DNA of 64,000 nt from CBFIGX01 sp965662265 (GTDB lineage Bacteria; Bacteroidota; Bacteroidia; Flavobacteriales; UBA7430), in NCBI GenBank assembly GCA_965662265.1, contig CBFIGX010000002.1, forward strand, positions 156,297-220,296, read 5' to 3'. A program made the translations under genes and the position numbers. Below the pieces are notes generated by a model. The model was given only the letters and a program-made list of their open reading frames with translations, searched no databases and was not told the origin of the DNA. Below, piece by piece: positions 9,624-19,663 of the stretch (position 1 is its first letter; each line of letters starts with the position of its first letter).

Positions 9624-11747
9624 ATGAAGAACGATTATATAAATAAAGAAATTAAAGAAGGAGTTGCTTATTTGTGTTTGAATCAAATAGATTCGAAAGT
9701 GAATATTGTATCTCCTTTACTTATAGATGCTTTTGAAGCTGTTATTGATGATGTAATAAATGATGACAAAGTAATGGCTGCTGTATTTTTCTCTGCTAAA
9801 AAAGACTTTATTGCCGGTGCTGATATTGAGTCTTTTACTGCTGAGAAAGTTGGAGATTTTCAACCTATATCAAGAAAAGGCCATGCATTGCTATCAAAAA
9901 TAGAAAATTCACAAAAACCTTTTGTAGCTGCTATTCATGGAGCCGCTATTGGGTTGGGCGTTGAATTATCATTGGCCTGCGCTGCTCGTATAGCAAGCAA
10001 TGATAAAACTACAAAATTTGCTCTTCCAGAGGTTAAATTAGGCTTGTTACCAGGAGCAGGTGGCACTCAACGTTTACCAAAACTTATTGGCCTCCAATCA
10101 AGTTTAGATATGATGTTGACAGGGAAAAATATTTATGCATACAAGGCGAAAAAAATAGGATTAGTTGATGAGCTAGTCCATCCAAGCAAACTTAAAATTG
10201 CTGCTGGTAAAAAAGCTCTTTCATTAATACATAAACCTATACGTCGCAAAAGAAAGCAGTCTTTATTAAACCGTTTTCTAGATAGCACTCTGATAGGTAG
10301 ATATCTAGTCTTTAAATTTGCAAGAAAAAAAGTCTTAGGTCAAACATATGGAAATTACCCTGCACCATTAGAAATACTTAATTGTGTTGAGTTGGGTATT
10401 AAGAATGGTAGTCATGATGGTTTTGAGGCGGAGGTAATTAAATTTGAGGAACTAATGATAGGTTCTGTATCTATATCTTTAAGGCAGTTGTTTTTTGCAA
10501 TGAACGCTAAGAAGAAAAATCATTTAGAATCGCGAGTATTAAATATACAAAGAGTTGGTTTGTTGGGTGCTGGTTTTATGGGAGAGGGAATTGCTGAAGT
10601 AACTATTAATAAAGGAATAGATTTATTAATAAAGGATATTGATATAAATACTTTAAAACAGTTAAAGATTAACTTATGGGAAAGTTTGATAAAACAAGTA
10701 AAAAGAAAATCCCTTAAAGTCATTCAAGCAAAGAAGGCTATATCGAGCGTTTCTACACAGTTAGATTATTCAAATTTCGATAAGGTTGATATACTAATTG
10801 AAGCTGTATTTGAAGATCTATCGATGAAACAAAAGATACTTGCTGAAGTAGAACAATTTACCAAAGAGGATTTCATTTTTGCCACAAATACTTCAGCATT
10901 ATCAATAGAAGAAATAGGAAAGTATGCCAAGCATCCCGAAAATGTCATAGGACTGCATTATTTTTCGCCGGTTTCTAAAATGCCCTTATTAGAAATTGTA
11001 AAAACACCTTTTACTAGTAAAAGAACTATAGCCACATGTTACGACTTCGGATTAAGGCAAGGCAAAACTCCCATAGTAGTAAATAATGGACCAGGTTTTT
11101 ATGTTAATAGGATTTTGGCTCCCTACCTTAATGAGGCCCTTATACTTGTTGAAGAAGGTGCTGATATAATTAAGGTGGATGAAGCCATTAAAAGTTACGG
11201 TTTCCCTGTAGGTCCTTTTGCCCTTTTAGATGAAGTAGGAATAGATGTTGGAGCAAATGTTATGACTGGCGACTTGGCTGAGATGTTTCTTGGTAGAGAA
11301 GGGACAGTATTGAGTAAAGCCCTATTACTCATGAATAAAGATGGATTTAAAGGACGTAAAAACAAAAAAGGGTTCTTAAGTTACAACTCAAAAGGCAAGA
11401 AACTTAAAGGTAAGGCCAACCCAGAGGTTTATAAATATTTTAAAAATCCTAAAAATAAGTCATTTGACTATAGTGAGATTCAAATTAGGATGACTCTGTT
11501 AATGGTTAATGAAGCTGTATTATGCTTGCAGGAAGGTATACTAGAATCACCTCAAGATGGAGACCTAGGTGCTATTTTTGGACTTGGATTTAGACCCTTT
11601 ACAGGTGGCCCATTTCGTTACATAGATTCGATTGGGGCAAAGAAAGTAGTTAAAGAATTGAATAGACTGCAAGAAATTTATGGTATGCGATTTAAGCCTT
11701 GCAATAGATTAGTTGAATATAGTGAATTGAGTAAGAAATTTTATTAA
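9624..11747 (+). CDS. fadJ: Multifunctional enoyl-CoA hydratase / 3-hydroxyacyl-CoA dehydrogenase
   Basis: A 707-residue alpha-subunit type enzyme doing the two middle steps of beta-oxidation. The ATG at 9624 was chosen because it lies one base after the thiolase stop and matches the family's N-terminus; the frame is open further up inside the thiolase gene. The N-terminal crotonase half has KDFIAGADIESF and the GLLPGAGGTQRLPKLIG loop. The NAD-binding dehydrogenase half starts near residue 305 with VGLLGAGFMGEGIA and continues with NTSALSIEEI, IGLHYFSPVSKMPLLEIV and FYVNRILAPYLNEA. Co-transcription with the thiolase is almost certain; MarR control is inferred. Confidence 0.93.
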   Translation: MKNDYINKEIKEGVAYLCLNQIDSKVNIVSPLLIDAFEAVIDDVINDDKVMAAVFFSAKKDFIAGADIESFTAEKVGDFQPISRKGHALLSKIENSQKPFVAAIHGAAIGLGVELSLACAARIASNDKTTKFALPEVKLGLLPGAGGTQRLPKLIGLQSSLDMMLTGKNIYAYKAKKIGLVDELVHPSKLKIAAGKKALSLIHKPIRRKRKQSLLNRFLDSTLIGRYLVFKFARKKVLGQTYGNYPAPLEILNCVELGIKNGSHDGFEAEVIKFEELMIGSVSISLRQLFFAMNAKKKNHLESRVLNIQRVGLLGAGFMGEGIAEVTINKGIDLLIKDIDINTLKQLKINLWESLIKQVKRKSLKVIQAKKAISSVSTQLDYSNFDKVDILIEAVFEDLSMKQKILAEVEQFTKEDFIFATNTSALSIEEIGKYAKHPENVIGLHYFSPVSKMPLLEIVKTPFTSKRTIATCYDFGLRQGKTPIVVNNGPGFYVNRILAPYLNEALILVEEGADIIKVDEAIKSYGFPVGPFALLDEVGIDVGANVMTGDLAEMFLGREGTVLSKALLLMNKDGFKGRKNKKGFLSYNSKGKKLKGKANPEVYKYFKNPKNKSFDYSEIQIRMTLLMVNEAVLCLQEGILESPQDGDLGAIFGLGFRPFTGGPFRYIDSIGAKKVVKELNRLQEIYGMRFKPCNRLVEYSELSKKFY

Positions 11748-11770
11748 TAGATAAAATGATTTAATAGCAA

Positions 11771-13453
11771 CTAAAATGTTGCGGGTTGTTTAAAACTCAT
11801 CTTCCTGTTAGTGCTAGGGTGAATAAATTCAATATATTCTGCATGTAAGTACAATCTTTCAGCTTTCGCACCATACATATCATCACCTATAATAGGTAAG
11901 TTTAAGCCCAATTTATGTGCTGCATGAACTCTTAACTGATGTGTTCTGCCTGTAATTGGATAAAAGTAAATTTTAGTTTTGTTGTCTTTTCGTTCTATCA
12001 CTTCCCAAATTGTTTTCGCTTGCTTACCGTGTTTAAAACAAACTAATTGTCTTGGCCTATCGTCTAAATCTACTCGCAAAGGCAACTCTATAATTCCTTT
12101 ATCTTTAGGAAGAATACCGTCTAACAAGGCTGTATATCTCTTTTTCACTGTTCTATTAATAAATTGCTTTTGCAATAATTTGTTACTTTTTTCATTTAAG
12201 GCAATCAGCATAACCCCAGATGTAGACATGTCTAATCTGTGAACAATAAGTGGCCCAGTGGCATTGGGAAATAATTTTTTCACTCTTTTGTAAACAGAGT
12301 CCTTAACAGACTTACCTGGAACAGATAAAAATTCTTCAGGTTTAACAATTACAGCAATATCCTCGTCTTGATGAACGACTTCGATATTTTTAGATGAAGA
12401 TCGGTCTACACTAAGAGGATTTTCATCAACAACTAAACCATGTAACATATGACCTAAAATAGGTTTGCATTTACCTTGGCAGGCTGGATAATAGTTCTTG
12501 TGCTTTCTTACTGCAGAATTAGGCGCAACTCCCCACCAAAACTCAGCAATTGCTAAAGGGATATAATTTTGTTTATATGCATATTGGAGTAGTTTAGGAG
12601 CTGCACATTCTCCAGCAGCAGCTGGAGGCTTACCAAGGGAAGTATTAGAAAATAACACATTTAAATTTTTCTCTTTTCCTAGAAAATTCAGAAAATTGTA
12701 TTTTTCAAATAATTGATTTTGTAAAGACGCAGATATGGCTTTGCGTTTTTTTATTAAGGTATCAATCTCTGAGGTAAAGCATTCTAATTCTAATTGAAAA
12801 ACTGCTATTTTTTTTGACCACTGTTTTAATAAATCTCTAAGTTCGTAACGTTGTGCCACACTTTGCTTTGCAAGTATTTCTTTATAACTAACATACTCTC
12901 TATCATTCATTTCCGATTTTGCCTTTATCCGAAGTTGTTTTCGTACTTTTCGTTGTTCAATTATAAAAGCACGTTTTTCGCTTTCAGCCTTATCAGCCTT
13001 CTCTTTAATAGAATTTAATTTCAATTTTAAAGAACTTACTCTTGGATTGGCCTTTAGTTGATCTATTGTTTCACTTAATTTGTTTAGGGTGCTTTTTCCT
13101 TTTAAAAAGAAACTGTCTTCTGTGAGCATATCAAATACTGGTGGCACAAATCCAGGGAGGTGATTGACTCCAGCCATTTTTCCAGAAAATGCCCTTAAAT
13201 AACCAATCTCTCCTAACTTGTTTTTCACCAATAGTACGCCAAACATCTTTCCAATCTCCTCTCCACCTTTATCATTAAGACCAAAGTTGTGTTTCCATTG
13301 ATTTTGTTCCAATAGATGAAGTTGTAATTCTTCTGAAGCGATTAAACACAATGTGTGGGGCTCGTAATAAAAAGGATAAGTGAATTTATCAGGCAAAGAA
13401 ATACCATCAATAGACGATTGAAATTTATGAAACAATGGATCAATGGAGGACAT
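11771..13453 (-). CDS. RluA-family pseudouridine synthase with a long N-terminal extension
   Basis: Isomerises uridine to pseudouridine in rRNA or tRNA. The catalytic domain fills residues ~350-560; its motif HRLDMSTSGVML places the catalytic aspartate at residue 408. The first ~340 residues are extra: a globular part (1-115), a lysine- and glutamate-rich coiled coil (about 125-250), then a conserved stretch with GKPPAAAGECAAPKLLQYA and CQGKC (cysteines 283, 325, 329) that may bind metal. This larger architecture is known among RluA-like proteins, but the target uridine cannot be assigned. It ends convergent to the fadJ-like gene, 23 bp away. Confidence 0.88.
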   Translation of the reverse strand: MSSIDPLFHKFQSSIDGISLPDKFTYPFYYEPHTLCLIASEELQLHLLEQNQWKHNFGLNDKGGEEIGKMFGVLLVKNKLGEIGYLRAFSGKMAGVNHLPGFVPPVFDMLTEDSFFLKGKSTLNKLSETIDQLKANPRVSSLKLKLNSIKEKADKAESEKRAFIIEQRKVRKQLRIKAKSEMNDREYVSYKEILAKQSVAQRYELRDLLKQWSKKIAVFQLELECFTSEIDTLIKKRKAISASLQNQLFEKYNFLNFLGKEKNLNVLFSNTSLGKPPAAAGECAAPKLLQYAYKQNYIPLAIAEFWWGVAPNSAVRKHKNYYPACQGKCKPILGHMLHGLVVDENPLSVDRSSSKNIEVVHQDEDIAVIVKPEEFLSVPGKSVKDSVYKRVKKLFPNATGPLIVHRLDMSTSGVMLIALNEKSNKLLQKQFINRTVKKRYTALLDGILPKDKGIIELPLRVDLDDRPRQLVCFKHGKQAKTIWEVIERKDNKTKIYFYPITGRTHQLRVHAAHKLGLNLPIIGDDMYGAKAERLYLHAEYIEFIHPSTNRKMSFKQPATF

Positions 13454-13505
13454 GCTGAATGGTTAAATCTAAAATACTAAAATAGGCTTCAATTAATATT
13501 GGAAA

Positions 13506-15134
13506 TTATGTTTGAAGAACCCCAACATTATAGGCTTCGTTAATAGGAGCGTGGTTTGCCATTTCTATACCTGTAGAGATTACCTTTCTTGTTTCTAATG
13601 GGTCAATAATGGAGTCCACCCACAACCTCGAAGCGGCATAGTAAGGACTCATTTGCCTATTATATCGCTCTGTTATAGTGTGGAGCATTTCGGTTTCTTT
13701 TTCTTTTGATATTTTTTGACCTTTGGCTTTGAGGCTTGCTTTTTCTATTTGAAGTAAAACTTTTGCAGCTTGAGCGCCTCCCATTACTGCAATCTGTGCA
13801 GTTGGCCAAGCAACAATTAGTCGTGGGTCATATGCTTTACCACACATAGCGTAGTTTCCAGCACCATAAGAGTTTCCAGTAATTATTGTAAACTTAGGAA
13901 CCACTGAGTTAGCCATAGCGTTTACTAGTTTTGCACCATCTTTAATAATACCTCCATGTTCCGACCTCGATCCAACCATAAAACCAGTAACATCTTGTAA
14001 AAATACCAATGGAATTTTCTTTTGGTTGCAGTTCATAATAAAACGAGCGGCTTTATCTGCAGAATCTGAATAAATAACTCCCCCAAATTGCATTTCCCCT
14101 TTTTTTGATTTGATTATTTGTCTTTGATTTGCCACAATACCAACTGCCCATCCATCAATTCTAGCATACCCACAAATTATACTTTTACCGTACCCTTCTT
14201 TATACTCTTCAAATTCGGAATGATCTACAATACATGCAATGATATCGTGTACATTGTAAGGTTTATCCCGTTCTTCTGGGAGTATTCCATAAATATTTTT
14301 AGGATTTTCATTTGGAGGGATTGGCGCAATCCTGTTAAAACCAGCTTTTTCTTCGGAGCCTATCATGGCCATGATTTTACGAATTCTCAACAAGCAATCT
14401 TTGTCATCCTTTGCTTTAAAATCTGTGACTCCTGATATTTCACAATGTGTAGTAGCACCACCTAAAGTTTCATTGTCAATTTCCTCTCCTATAGCGGCTT
14501 TTACAAGATACGATCCAGCTAAAAAGATTGAGCCAGTTTTATCTACAATTAATGAATCATCGCTCATTATAGGCAGATATGCTCCTCCAGCAACACAAGA
14601 TCCCATTATAGCAGATATTTGAGTGATGCCCATAGACGACATTTTGGCATTGTTTCTAAAGATTCTGCCGAAGTGCTCTTTGTCTGGGAAAATTTCATCT
14701 TGTAAGGGAAGGAATACACCAGCACTATCTACTAAGTAGATAATAGGAAGGTTATTTTCCATTGCAATTTCTTGAGCTCTAAGGTTTTTCTTTGCTGTTA
14801 TAGGAAACCATGCTCCAGCCTTAACTGTAGCATCGTTTGCTACAATGACACACTGTCGACTTGAAACATAACCAATACCCATAATAACTCCTGCTGCAGG
14901 GCATCCGCCATATTCTTCATACATGTCATTTGCTACAAAGGCTCCTAGTTCTAGGAATTCTGTTTTATTATCTATGAGAAAATTTATTCGTTCTCTAGCA
15001 GTAAGTTTTCCTTTACTATGTTCTTTTTCAATTTTCTTTTTACCACCACCTAAGCTAATCGCAGCTAGCTTTCTATTCATCTCGGCAATCTTCAGTTTGA
15101 TCGCATCTTCATTCTTATTGAAATCTATATTCAT
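13506..15134 (-). CDS. Acyl-CoA carboxylase beta subunit (methylcrotonyl-CoA carboxylase type)
   Basis: Carboxyltransferase subunit of a biotin-dependent carboxylase, moving CO2 from carboxybiotin to an acyl-CoA. It has the N-terminal GKLTARERINFLID segment, the oxyanion-hole glycine pairs (GSCVAGGAYLP and GNSYGAGNYAMCG) and the C-terminal AVMGGAQAAKVL. The paired phenylalanine/leucine-rich VDSAGVFLPLQDEIFPDKEHFGRIFRNNA is characteristic of methylcrotonyl/geranyl-CoA enzymes rather than propionyl-CoA carboxylase, so leucine catabolism is the best guess. The alpha (biotin carboxylase) subunit is not in this window. Length (542 aa) is normal. Confidence 0.88.
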   Translation of the reverse strand: MNIDFNKNEDAIKLKIAEMNRKLAAISLGGGKKKIEKEHSKGKLTARERINFLIDNKTEFLELGAFVANDMYEEYGGCPAAGVIMGIGYVSSRQCVIVANDATVKAGAWFPITAKKNLRAQEIAMENNLPIIYLVDSAGVFLPLQDEIFPDKEHFGRIFRNNAKMSSMGITQISAIMGSCVAGGAYLPIMSDDSLIVDKTGSIFLAGSYLVKAAIGEEIDNETLGGATTHCEISGVTDFKAKDDKDCLLRIRKIMAMIGSEEKAGFNRIAPIPPNENPKNIYGILPEERDKPYNVHDIIACIVDHSEFEEYKEGYGKSIICGYARIDGWAVGIVANQRQIIKSKKGEMQFGGVIYSDSADKAARFIMNCNQKKIPLVFLQDVTGFMVGSRSEHGGIIKDGAKLVNAMANSVVPKFTIITGNSYGAGNYAMCGKAYDPRLIVAWPTAQIAVMGGAQAAKVLLQIEKASLKAKGQKISKEKETEMLHTITERYNRQMSPYYAASRLWVDSIIDPLETRKVISTGIEMANHAPINEAYNVGVLQT

Positions 15135-15218
15135 GATAAAAAAAGTTTTGCATTGTAAAGATATAGAATCACTGGTATTGACACTACATATCTACTTTAA
15201 ATTGTCTTGAAACACAAA

Positions 15219-15237
15219 AGCTCGACATTGTCGAGCT
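15219..15237 (-). terminator. Rho-independent terminator of the TPR-ribH operon
   Basis: AGCTCGAC (15219-15226) and GTCGAGCT (15230-15237) form a perfect 8-bp stem with a 3-nt loop. On the minus strand the stem is followed by a T-rich tract (15210-15218), and it lies 30 bp after the ribH stop. Confidence 0.8.
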
Positions 15238-15266
15238 CTATTTTAATATGTGTTTTAATTAGATAA

Positions 15267-15761
15267 TTAGTCTTCAGCTCTTAATATTTGATTCATTACA
15301 GCCATTTTGATAGCAGCAATAGCACATTCTGTTCCTTTGTTTCCTAATTTCCCACCAGATCTGTCTATAGCTTGCTGCATAGTATTATCAGTAAGAACAC
15401 CGAATATAACAGGGATGTCGAGATCTATATTGAGTTGAGTAATTCCATTACTAACTGCTTGACATACAAAATCAAAATGTTTTGTTTCACCTTTAACTAC
15501 TGAGCCTAGAGTAATAATAGCGTCAACATCAGTAGTATCAGCTAATACAGAAGCACCAAATGTGAGTTCGAAGCTTCCTGGTACATTCATTCTTAATATA
15601 TCGGCAGCGGCTACACCGTTCTCTAATAGAGCTTGTTGAGCACCTCTAAATAGCCCATTAGTAATTTTTTGGTTCCATTCTGAAACAACAATCCCAAATC
15701 GCATGCCTTCTGCGTTTGGGATTGAATCTTTATCGTAATGTGATAAGTTTGTTGTAGCCAT
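15267..15761 (-). CDS. ribH: 6,7-dimethyl-8-ribityllumazine synthase
   Basis: Condenses 5-amino-6-ribitylaminouracil with dihydroxybutanone phosphate, the next-to-last step of riboflavin synthesis. The 164-residue length is normal. Visible motifs are VSEWNQKITNGLFRGA at the N-terminus, the GSFELTFGA loop, the VVKGETKHFDFV segment with the catalytic histidine, and FGVLTDNTMQQAIDRSGGKLGNKG. It lies 3 bp after the TPR membrane protein gene and shares its terminator, so the two are one transcription unit. Confidence 0.96.
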   Translation of the reverse strand: MATTNLSHYDKDSIPNAEGMRFGIVVSEWNQKITNGLFRGAQQALLENGVAAADILRMNVPGSFELTFGASVLADTTDVDAIITLGSVVKGETKHFDFVCQAVSNGITQLNIDLDIPVIFGVLTDNTMQQAIDRSGGKLGNKGTECAIAAIKMAVMNQILRAED

Positions 15762-15764
15762 GAA

Positions 15765-16448
15765 TTAATTTGAGGCTTCTATACGAGCTATATATTTGCT
15801 TATATTTTGGCCCTCTCTTGTTGATGAATAATCTTGTTGAATACGAACATACATTTTTAGCGCCTCATCTTTTTTCCCTAAAGCGTAAGCTGCATTAGCT
15901 GCTTTCATTAAATACACTGGAGTTGTGAAATCGTTTGTATTCATATTGGCTGCTTTGGAATAATAATTTAGAGCTTCATCATTTTGACCTAACTCCGAAA
16001 AAGCGTCACCTATAGCACCTTGAGCTATTGAACTTAGCATTTCATCCTTAGAAGAAAAACCGTCTAAATACGCAATAGCATCTTCTGCATTACCTAATCG
16101 TAGATTAGCTATACCAGAATAATAATGTGCAAGATTTGCTGCATTTGTACCGCTATAAGCATCAATAATCTCTATGAATCCTGCAAATTGTTCGTCCCCA
16201 TCAAGTGCTTCTTGAAATTTCCCTTGTTCAAAGTATTTCTCAGCCATATACATTTCAGTAGTAGCAGTCTCCTCTTTAGGTTGTACGTAAAATTTACTGA
16301 ATGCAAAATATGCACTAAAACCAACAGCAATAGCTAGAACAATAACCATTAGGGTGTTTTTATTGTCTTCTACATACATCTCGGCCTTCGTAAGGCTTTG
16401 TTCAATCGTCTTTAATTGTTCTTGAGTCTGGTCTCTATTATCAGCCAT
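15765..16448 (-). CDS. TPR-repeat membrane-anchored protein (YfgM-like)
   Basis: A 227-residue protein with one transmembrane segment (about residues 34-52), a short charged cytoplasmic N-terminus, and a C-terminal part of tetratricopeptide-type helices (AHYYSGIANLRLGNAEDAIAYL and similar, residues 100-220). This is the layout of the YfgM/UPF0070 group of envelope chaperone helpers, but sequence similarity was not tested. It is the first gene of the operon with ribH, an arrangement without obvious functional meaning. Confidence 0.8.
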   Translation of the reverse strand: MADNRDQTQEQLKTIEQSLTKAEMYVEDNKNTLMVIVLAIAVGFSAYFAFSKFYVQPKEETATTEMYMAEKYFEQGKFQEALDGDEQFAGFIEIIDAYSGTNAANLAHYYSGIANLRLGNAEDAIAYLDGFSSKDEMLSSIAQGAIGDAFSELGQNDEALNYYSKAANMNTNDFTTPVYLMKAANAAYALGKKDEALKMYVRIQQDYSSTREGQNISKYIARIEASN

Positions 16449-16478
16449 TTTATTCGTGTTTTGTTTTGTTTAAAAGCA

Positions 16479-16486
16479 CAAAAATA
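16479..16486 (-). promoter_or_regulatory. -7 promoter element candidate (TAnnTTTG type)
   Basis: On the minus strand this reads TATTTTTG, matching the Bacteroidota -7 consensus TAnnTTTG, about 30 bp upstream of the TPR gene start. No clear TTG -33 element was found at the usual distance. Confidence 0.35.
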
Positions 16487-16555
16487 AAAGAAATTCTGAA
16501 ATGAAGACTATAATTCTAATATCAGGTCTTATTTTTACAAAAAAAATAACACTGG

Positions 16556-17653
16556 ATGTACCTTAAGCAACTCTCGCTATTACATTTTAAAAATTATGAA
16601 GACGCTCATTTGAGTTTTTCTGATGGCATTAATTGCTTTGTTGGTAATAATGGTTCTGGAAAAACTAATCTATTAGATGCCATTTATTATTTGTGTTTTT
16701 GTAAGAGTTATTTTAATCCAGTTGATAGTCAAAATATTCAGTACCAAAGATCATTCTTTTCAATTGAAGGACATTTCTTTAGAGAATCTAAAGTGGATTC
16801 GGTTTTTTGTGGTGTTCAAAGAGGAAAGAAAAAAGTATTTAAGAGAAATAAGAAGGAATATGAAAAGCTTGCAGATCATATTGGATTATACCCGCTTGTA
16901 ATTATATCGCCAGCAGATAGGAACCTGATCACAGAGGGATCTGATGTTAGGAGAAAGTTTATGGATGGTGTAATTGCACAGTCTGACAAAATATATCTAC
17001 AAGACTTGATTAATTATTCACAAATATTAAATCAAAGAAATGCACTTTTAAAATATTTTGCTGCAAATTTCACTTACGATCCTACTACAATAGGAGTTTA
17101 TAACGAACAACTTGTAAATTTAGCCGATAAAATTTATTCAAAAAGACAAGCCTTCATGGCTGATTTTAATCCAATTTTTCAAAAGTATTACCAAGAAATA
17201 TCAGCATCCAATGAAGTAGTTAGCCTTTCTTACAGATCCCAGTTATATGATTCTGACTTAGGAAGCTTACTAGAAGAAAATTTACAGAAAGACAAAATTT
17301 TACAATATACTACCTGCGGCACGCATAAAGACGATTTGTTATTTAAAATTAATGACTATCCTATAAAAAAGCAAGGTTCTCAGGGACAACAAAAAACGTA
17401 TTTAATAGCTTTAAAACTTGCCCAATTTAACTTTATTAAAAATTTAGTTGGCTACAATCCTATGTTATTACTAGATGATATTTTTGATAAACTAGATGAC
17501 AATCGAGTACAAGCAATAGTCGATCTTGTTTCTAAGCATCATTTTGGCCAAATATTTATCACAGACACACATAAAAAAAGAACAGAGTCTATTGTTAAAA
17601 GAACAGATGGTTCTTATAAAATTTTTGACGTAGAAAAAGGCTCCATATCATGA
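16556..17653 (+). CDS. recF: DNA replication and repair protein RecF
   Basis: RecF is an ABC-type ATPase that loads RecA at gaps together with RecO and RecR. The 365-residue protein has the Walker A GNNGSGKT at residues 30-37, the SQGQQKTYLIALKLA signature region and the Walker B PMLLLDDIFDKLDDNR, all diagnostic for RecF rather than SMC proteins. Its stop overlaps the start of the DUF721 gene by 4 bp, indicating translational coupling, a pairing common in bacteria. The partner gene recR is about 23 kb away in this window. Confidence 0.95.
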   Translation: MYLKQLSLLHFKNYEDAHLSFSDGINCFVGNNGSGKTNLLDAIYYLCFCKSYFNPVDSQNIQYQRSFFSIEGHFFRESKVDSVFCGVQRGKKKVFKRNKKEYEKLADHIGLYPLVIISPADRNLITEGSDVRRKFMDGVIAQSDKIYLQDLINYSQILNQRNALLKYFAANFTYDPTTIGVYNEQLVNLADKIYSKRQAFMADFNPIFQKYYQEISASNEVVSLSYRSQLYDSDLGSLLEENLQKDKILQYTTCGTHKDDLLFKINDYPIKKQGSQGQQKTYLIALKLAQFNFIKNLVGYNPMLLLDDIFDKLDDNRVQAIVDLVSKHHFGQIFITDTHKKRTESIVKRTDGSYKIFDVEKGSIS

Positions 17654-17940
17654 GAAGGTCAAAAGAACAAAGTATAGGAGAAGTAATTAAAGAAATGTTG
17701 AAAAACTACGATATTACTTCTAAGTTTAACGAAGCGCATGTAATAACAATGTGGGACAAGTTAATGGGGCCGTCAGTAACTAAGCACACTACTAAAATAG
17801 AAGTTGAAAAAAGAATTTTATTCGTAAGCTTAAATAATGCAGCATTAAAGCAAGAGTTAAATTATTCTAAAGAAAAAATTAGGAACATGCTTAACAATGC
17901 AGTTGGCCAAGAAGTAATATTGGAAGTCCGGATATATTAA
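17650..17940 (+). CDS. DUF721 domain-containing protein (DciA-like)
   Basis: A 96-residue protein of the DUF721 family. It has the typical helical N-terminus (IGEVIKEMLKNYDITSKFNEAHVITMWDKLMG in outline) and a KH-like C-terminus with VSLNNAALKQELNYSKEKI. Other members of the family (DciA) act with the replicative helicase DnaB. The ATGA overlap with recF suggests expression as part of a DNA-maintenance operon. A helicase-loader role is inferred from family knowledge only. Confidence 0.85.
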   Translation: MRRSKEQSIGEVIKEMLKNYDITSKFNEAHVITMWDKLMGPSVTKHTTKIEVEKRILFVSLNNAALKQELNYSKEKIRNMLNNAVGQEVILEVRIY

Positions 17941-17978
17941 TGGCATGTGTTTTGCTCTGAAAAATTAAACCTCCTATT

Positions 17979-19661
17979 ATGAAAAAACTATTTTTAATAT
18001 TTTGTTTTGTTCCATATTTAATTTTTGCCCAAACACATAGTGGTCAAGATTATTTTAAACAAACTTCAGTCGTATATTTTTCGTTTGAGGTCAGTTCTAA
18101 AGAAGAATTAAATAAATTCTCTAAAATAGTTTCGATTGATCATGGGTCATCAATCAATGATGTTAAAGCTTTTGCAAGTGAAAAAGAGTTTACAGAATTT
18201 CTAAAACACAATATCCCTTTTAAGATATTAGAACAAGATGTAGTTGATCCGAATGATTTAAATATGTTATTAAATCTTCATGAGCGTAGTATAAATGATT
18301 GGGATTTTTATCCTAGTTACGAGGTTTATGTAGAAATGATGTACTCTTTTCAAGAGCAGCACCCTCAACTTTGTAGAGTTTCTTCTTTTGGTTATACTGA
18401 GCAAGGAAGAGAACTCCTTATTGCAAAACTTGGTGATAATATAGATGTTGAAGAAGGGGAACCTAGACTTCTATTCACATCTTCTATGCATGGAGATGAA
18501 ATTTCTGGTTATGTTCTTTCTCTAAGATTAATAGATTATTTGCTTAAGAATTATAATTCTGATGACAGAATAAATTCGATTATGAGAAATGTTGAAATTT
18601 GGATTAACCCACTTGCTAATCCTGACGGGGCATACTTTTTCGGAAACAACACTGTTGCAGGTGCTCGTAGATATAATGCAAATAATGTTGACTTAAATAG
18701 AAACTTTCCTGATCCACAAGATGGCATGCACCCAGATGGTAATCCTTATCAAACTGAAACTTTAGCATTTATGGATTTAGCAGATTCTTGTGAATTTGAT
18801 ATATCTTCTAATTTTCACGGTGGTGTAGAAGTGGCTAATTATCCTTGGGATACATGGACGTATGATACTGCAGACATAGACTGGTGGCTTCACGTTATGA
18901 GGTCATATGCAGACACCGCACAAACTTATGGAGATAATGGCTATTTCAATTTCACTCCTTCTGGAATAACAAATGGGTACGATTGGTATGAAGTAGATGG
19001 AGGCAGGCAAGATTATATGAATTTTGAACATCGATGTAGGGAGTTTACTCTTGAAATATCTGATGAGAAGATACCAGCTGGTGCAAGTCTTCCTTATTAT
19101 TGGGATGCAAGTTATAGATCATTTTTAGGGTATATGGAACAAAGTACTTATGGTCTTCATGGAAGTATTAAAGACTCAATAACTCTAGAACCCTTAAAAG
19201 CCAAAGTTTTTATTGATGGTCACGACATTGATAGCTCACATGTATACTCTCACTTACCTTTAGGAGACTATCACAGGTACTTATATGCAGGTAATTATAA
19301 CCTTACTTTTTCTGCAACAGGATATACATCTAAAACATTAAATTGTAATATCTACAATAATCAACGAACGAATCTAGACGTAGAGCTAGTACCTGTTGGC
19401 TTGTCATTAAAAGACTCAGAATGGATGAGTGATATTAAAATTTCTCCTCAGCCAACAAGTGATATAATTGATATTCAATTCACAAAAAAAGGAGACTATT
19501 CAATTTCAGTATTTGATATTAATGGATCTAAAATTGAAGAACATCATGTCTTAAATTCTAATCAAGTAAGTCTACTTATACAGCATTTAAATTCAGGGGC
19601 TTATCTACTAAATATTAATAACGGTAAATCAATATTTTCCAAAGAAATCATTAAACTATAG
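17979..19661 (+). CDS. Secreted M14 zinc carboxypeptidase with T9SS sorting domain
   Basis: The 560-residue protein has a signal peptide (1-18), a propeptide-like region to about residue 110, and an M14 catalytic domain. Zinc ligands are visible as HGDE (H171, E174) and H280 in NFHGGVE; NVDLNRNFP carries the substrate-binding asparagine-arginine pair, and the catalytic glutamate is E359 in FTLEIS. A carboxypeptidase regulatory-like beta domain follows (about 395-470, GSIKDSITLEPLKAKVFIDG), then a type A T9SS sorting domain (about 485-560, ISPQPTSDIIDIQF ... IIKL). It should be exported across the outer membrane. The C25 protease gene starts 2 bp later. Confidence 0.93.
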   Translation: MKKLFLIFCFVPYLIFAQTHSGQDYFKQTSVVYFSFEVSSKEELNKFSKIVSIDHGSSINDVKAFASEKEFTEFLKHNIPFKILEQDVVDPNDLNMLLNLHERSINDWDFYPSYEVYVEMMYSFQEQHPQLCRVSSFGYTEQGRELLIAKLGDNIDVEEGEPRLLFTSSMHGDEISGYVLSLRLIDYLLKNYNSDDRINSIMRNVEIWINPLANPDGAYFFGNNTVAGARRYNANNVDLNRNFPDPQDGMHPDGNPYQTETLAFMDLADSCEFDISSNFHGGVEVANYPWDTWTYDTADIDWWLHVMRSYADTAQTYGDNGYFNFTPSGITNGYDWYEVDGGRQDYMNFEHRCREFTLEISDEKIPAGASLPYYWDASYRSFLGYMEQSTYGLHGSIKDSITLEPLKAKVFIDGHDIDSSHVYSHLPLGDYHRYLYAGNYNLTFSATGYTSKTLNCNIYNNQRTNLDVELVPVGLSLKDSEWMSDIKISPQPTSDIIDIQFTKKGDYSISVFDINGSKIEEHHVLNSNQVSLLIQHLNSGAYLLNINNGKSIFSKEIIKL

Positions 19662-19663
19662 TT

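Noticed and set aside
11767..11782. GCAAC/GTTGC hairpin between fadJ and the pseudouridine synthase gene
   Set aside because: The stem is only 5 bp, overlaps the stop codon region and lacks a T-run, so I do not call it a terminator.
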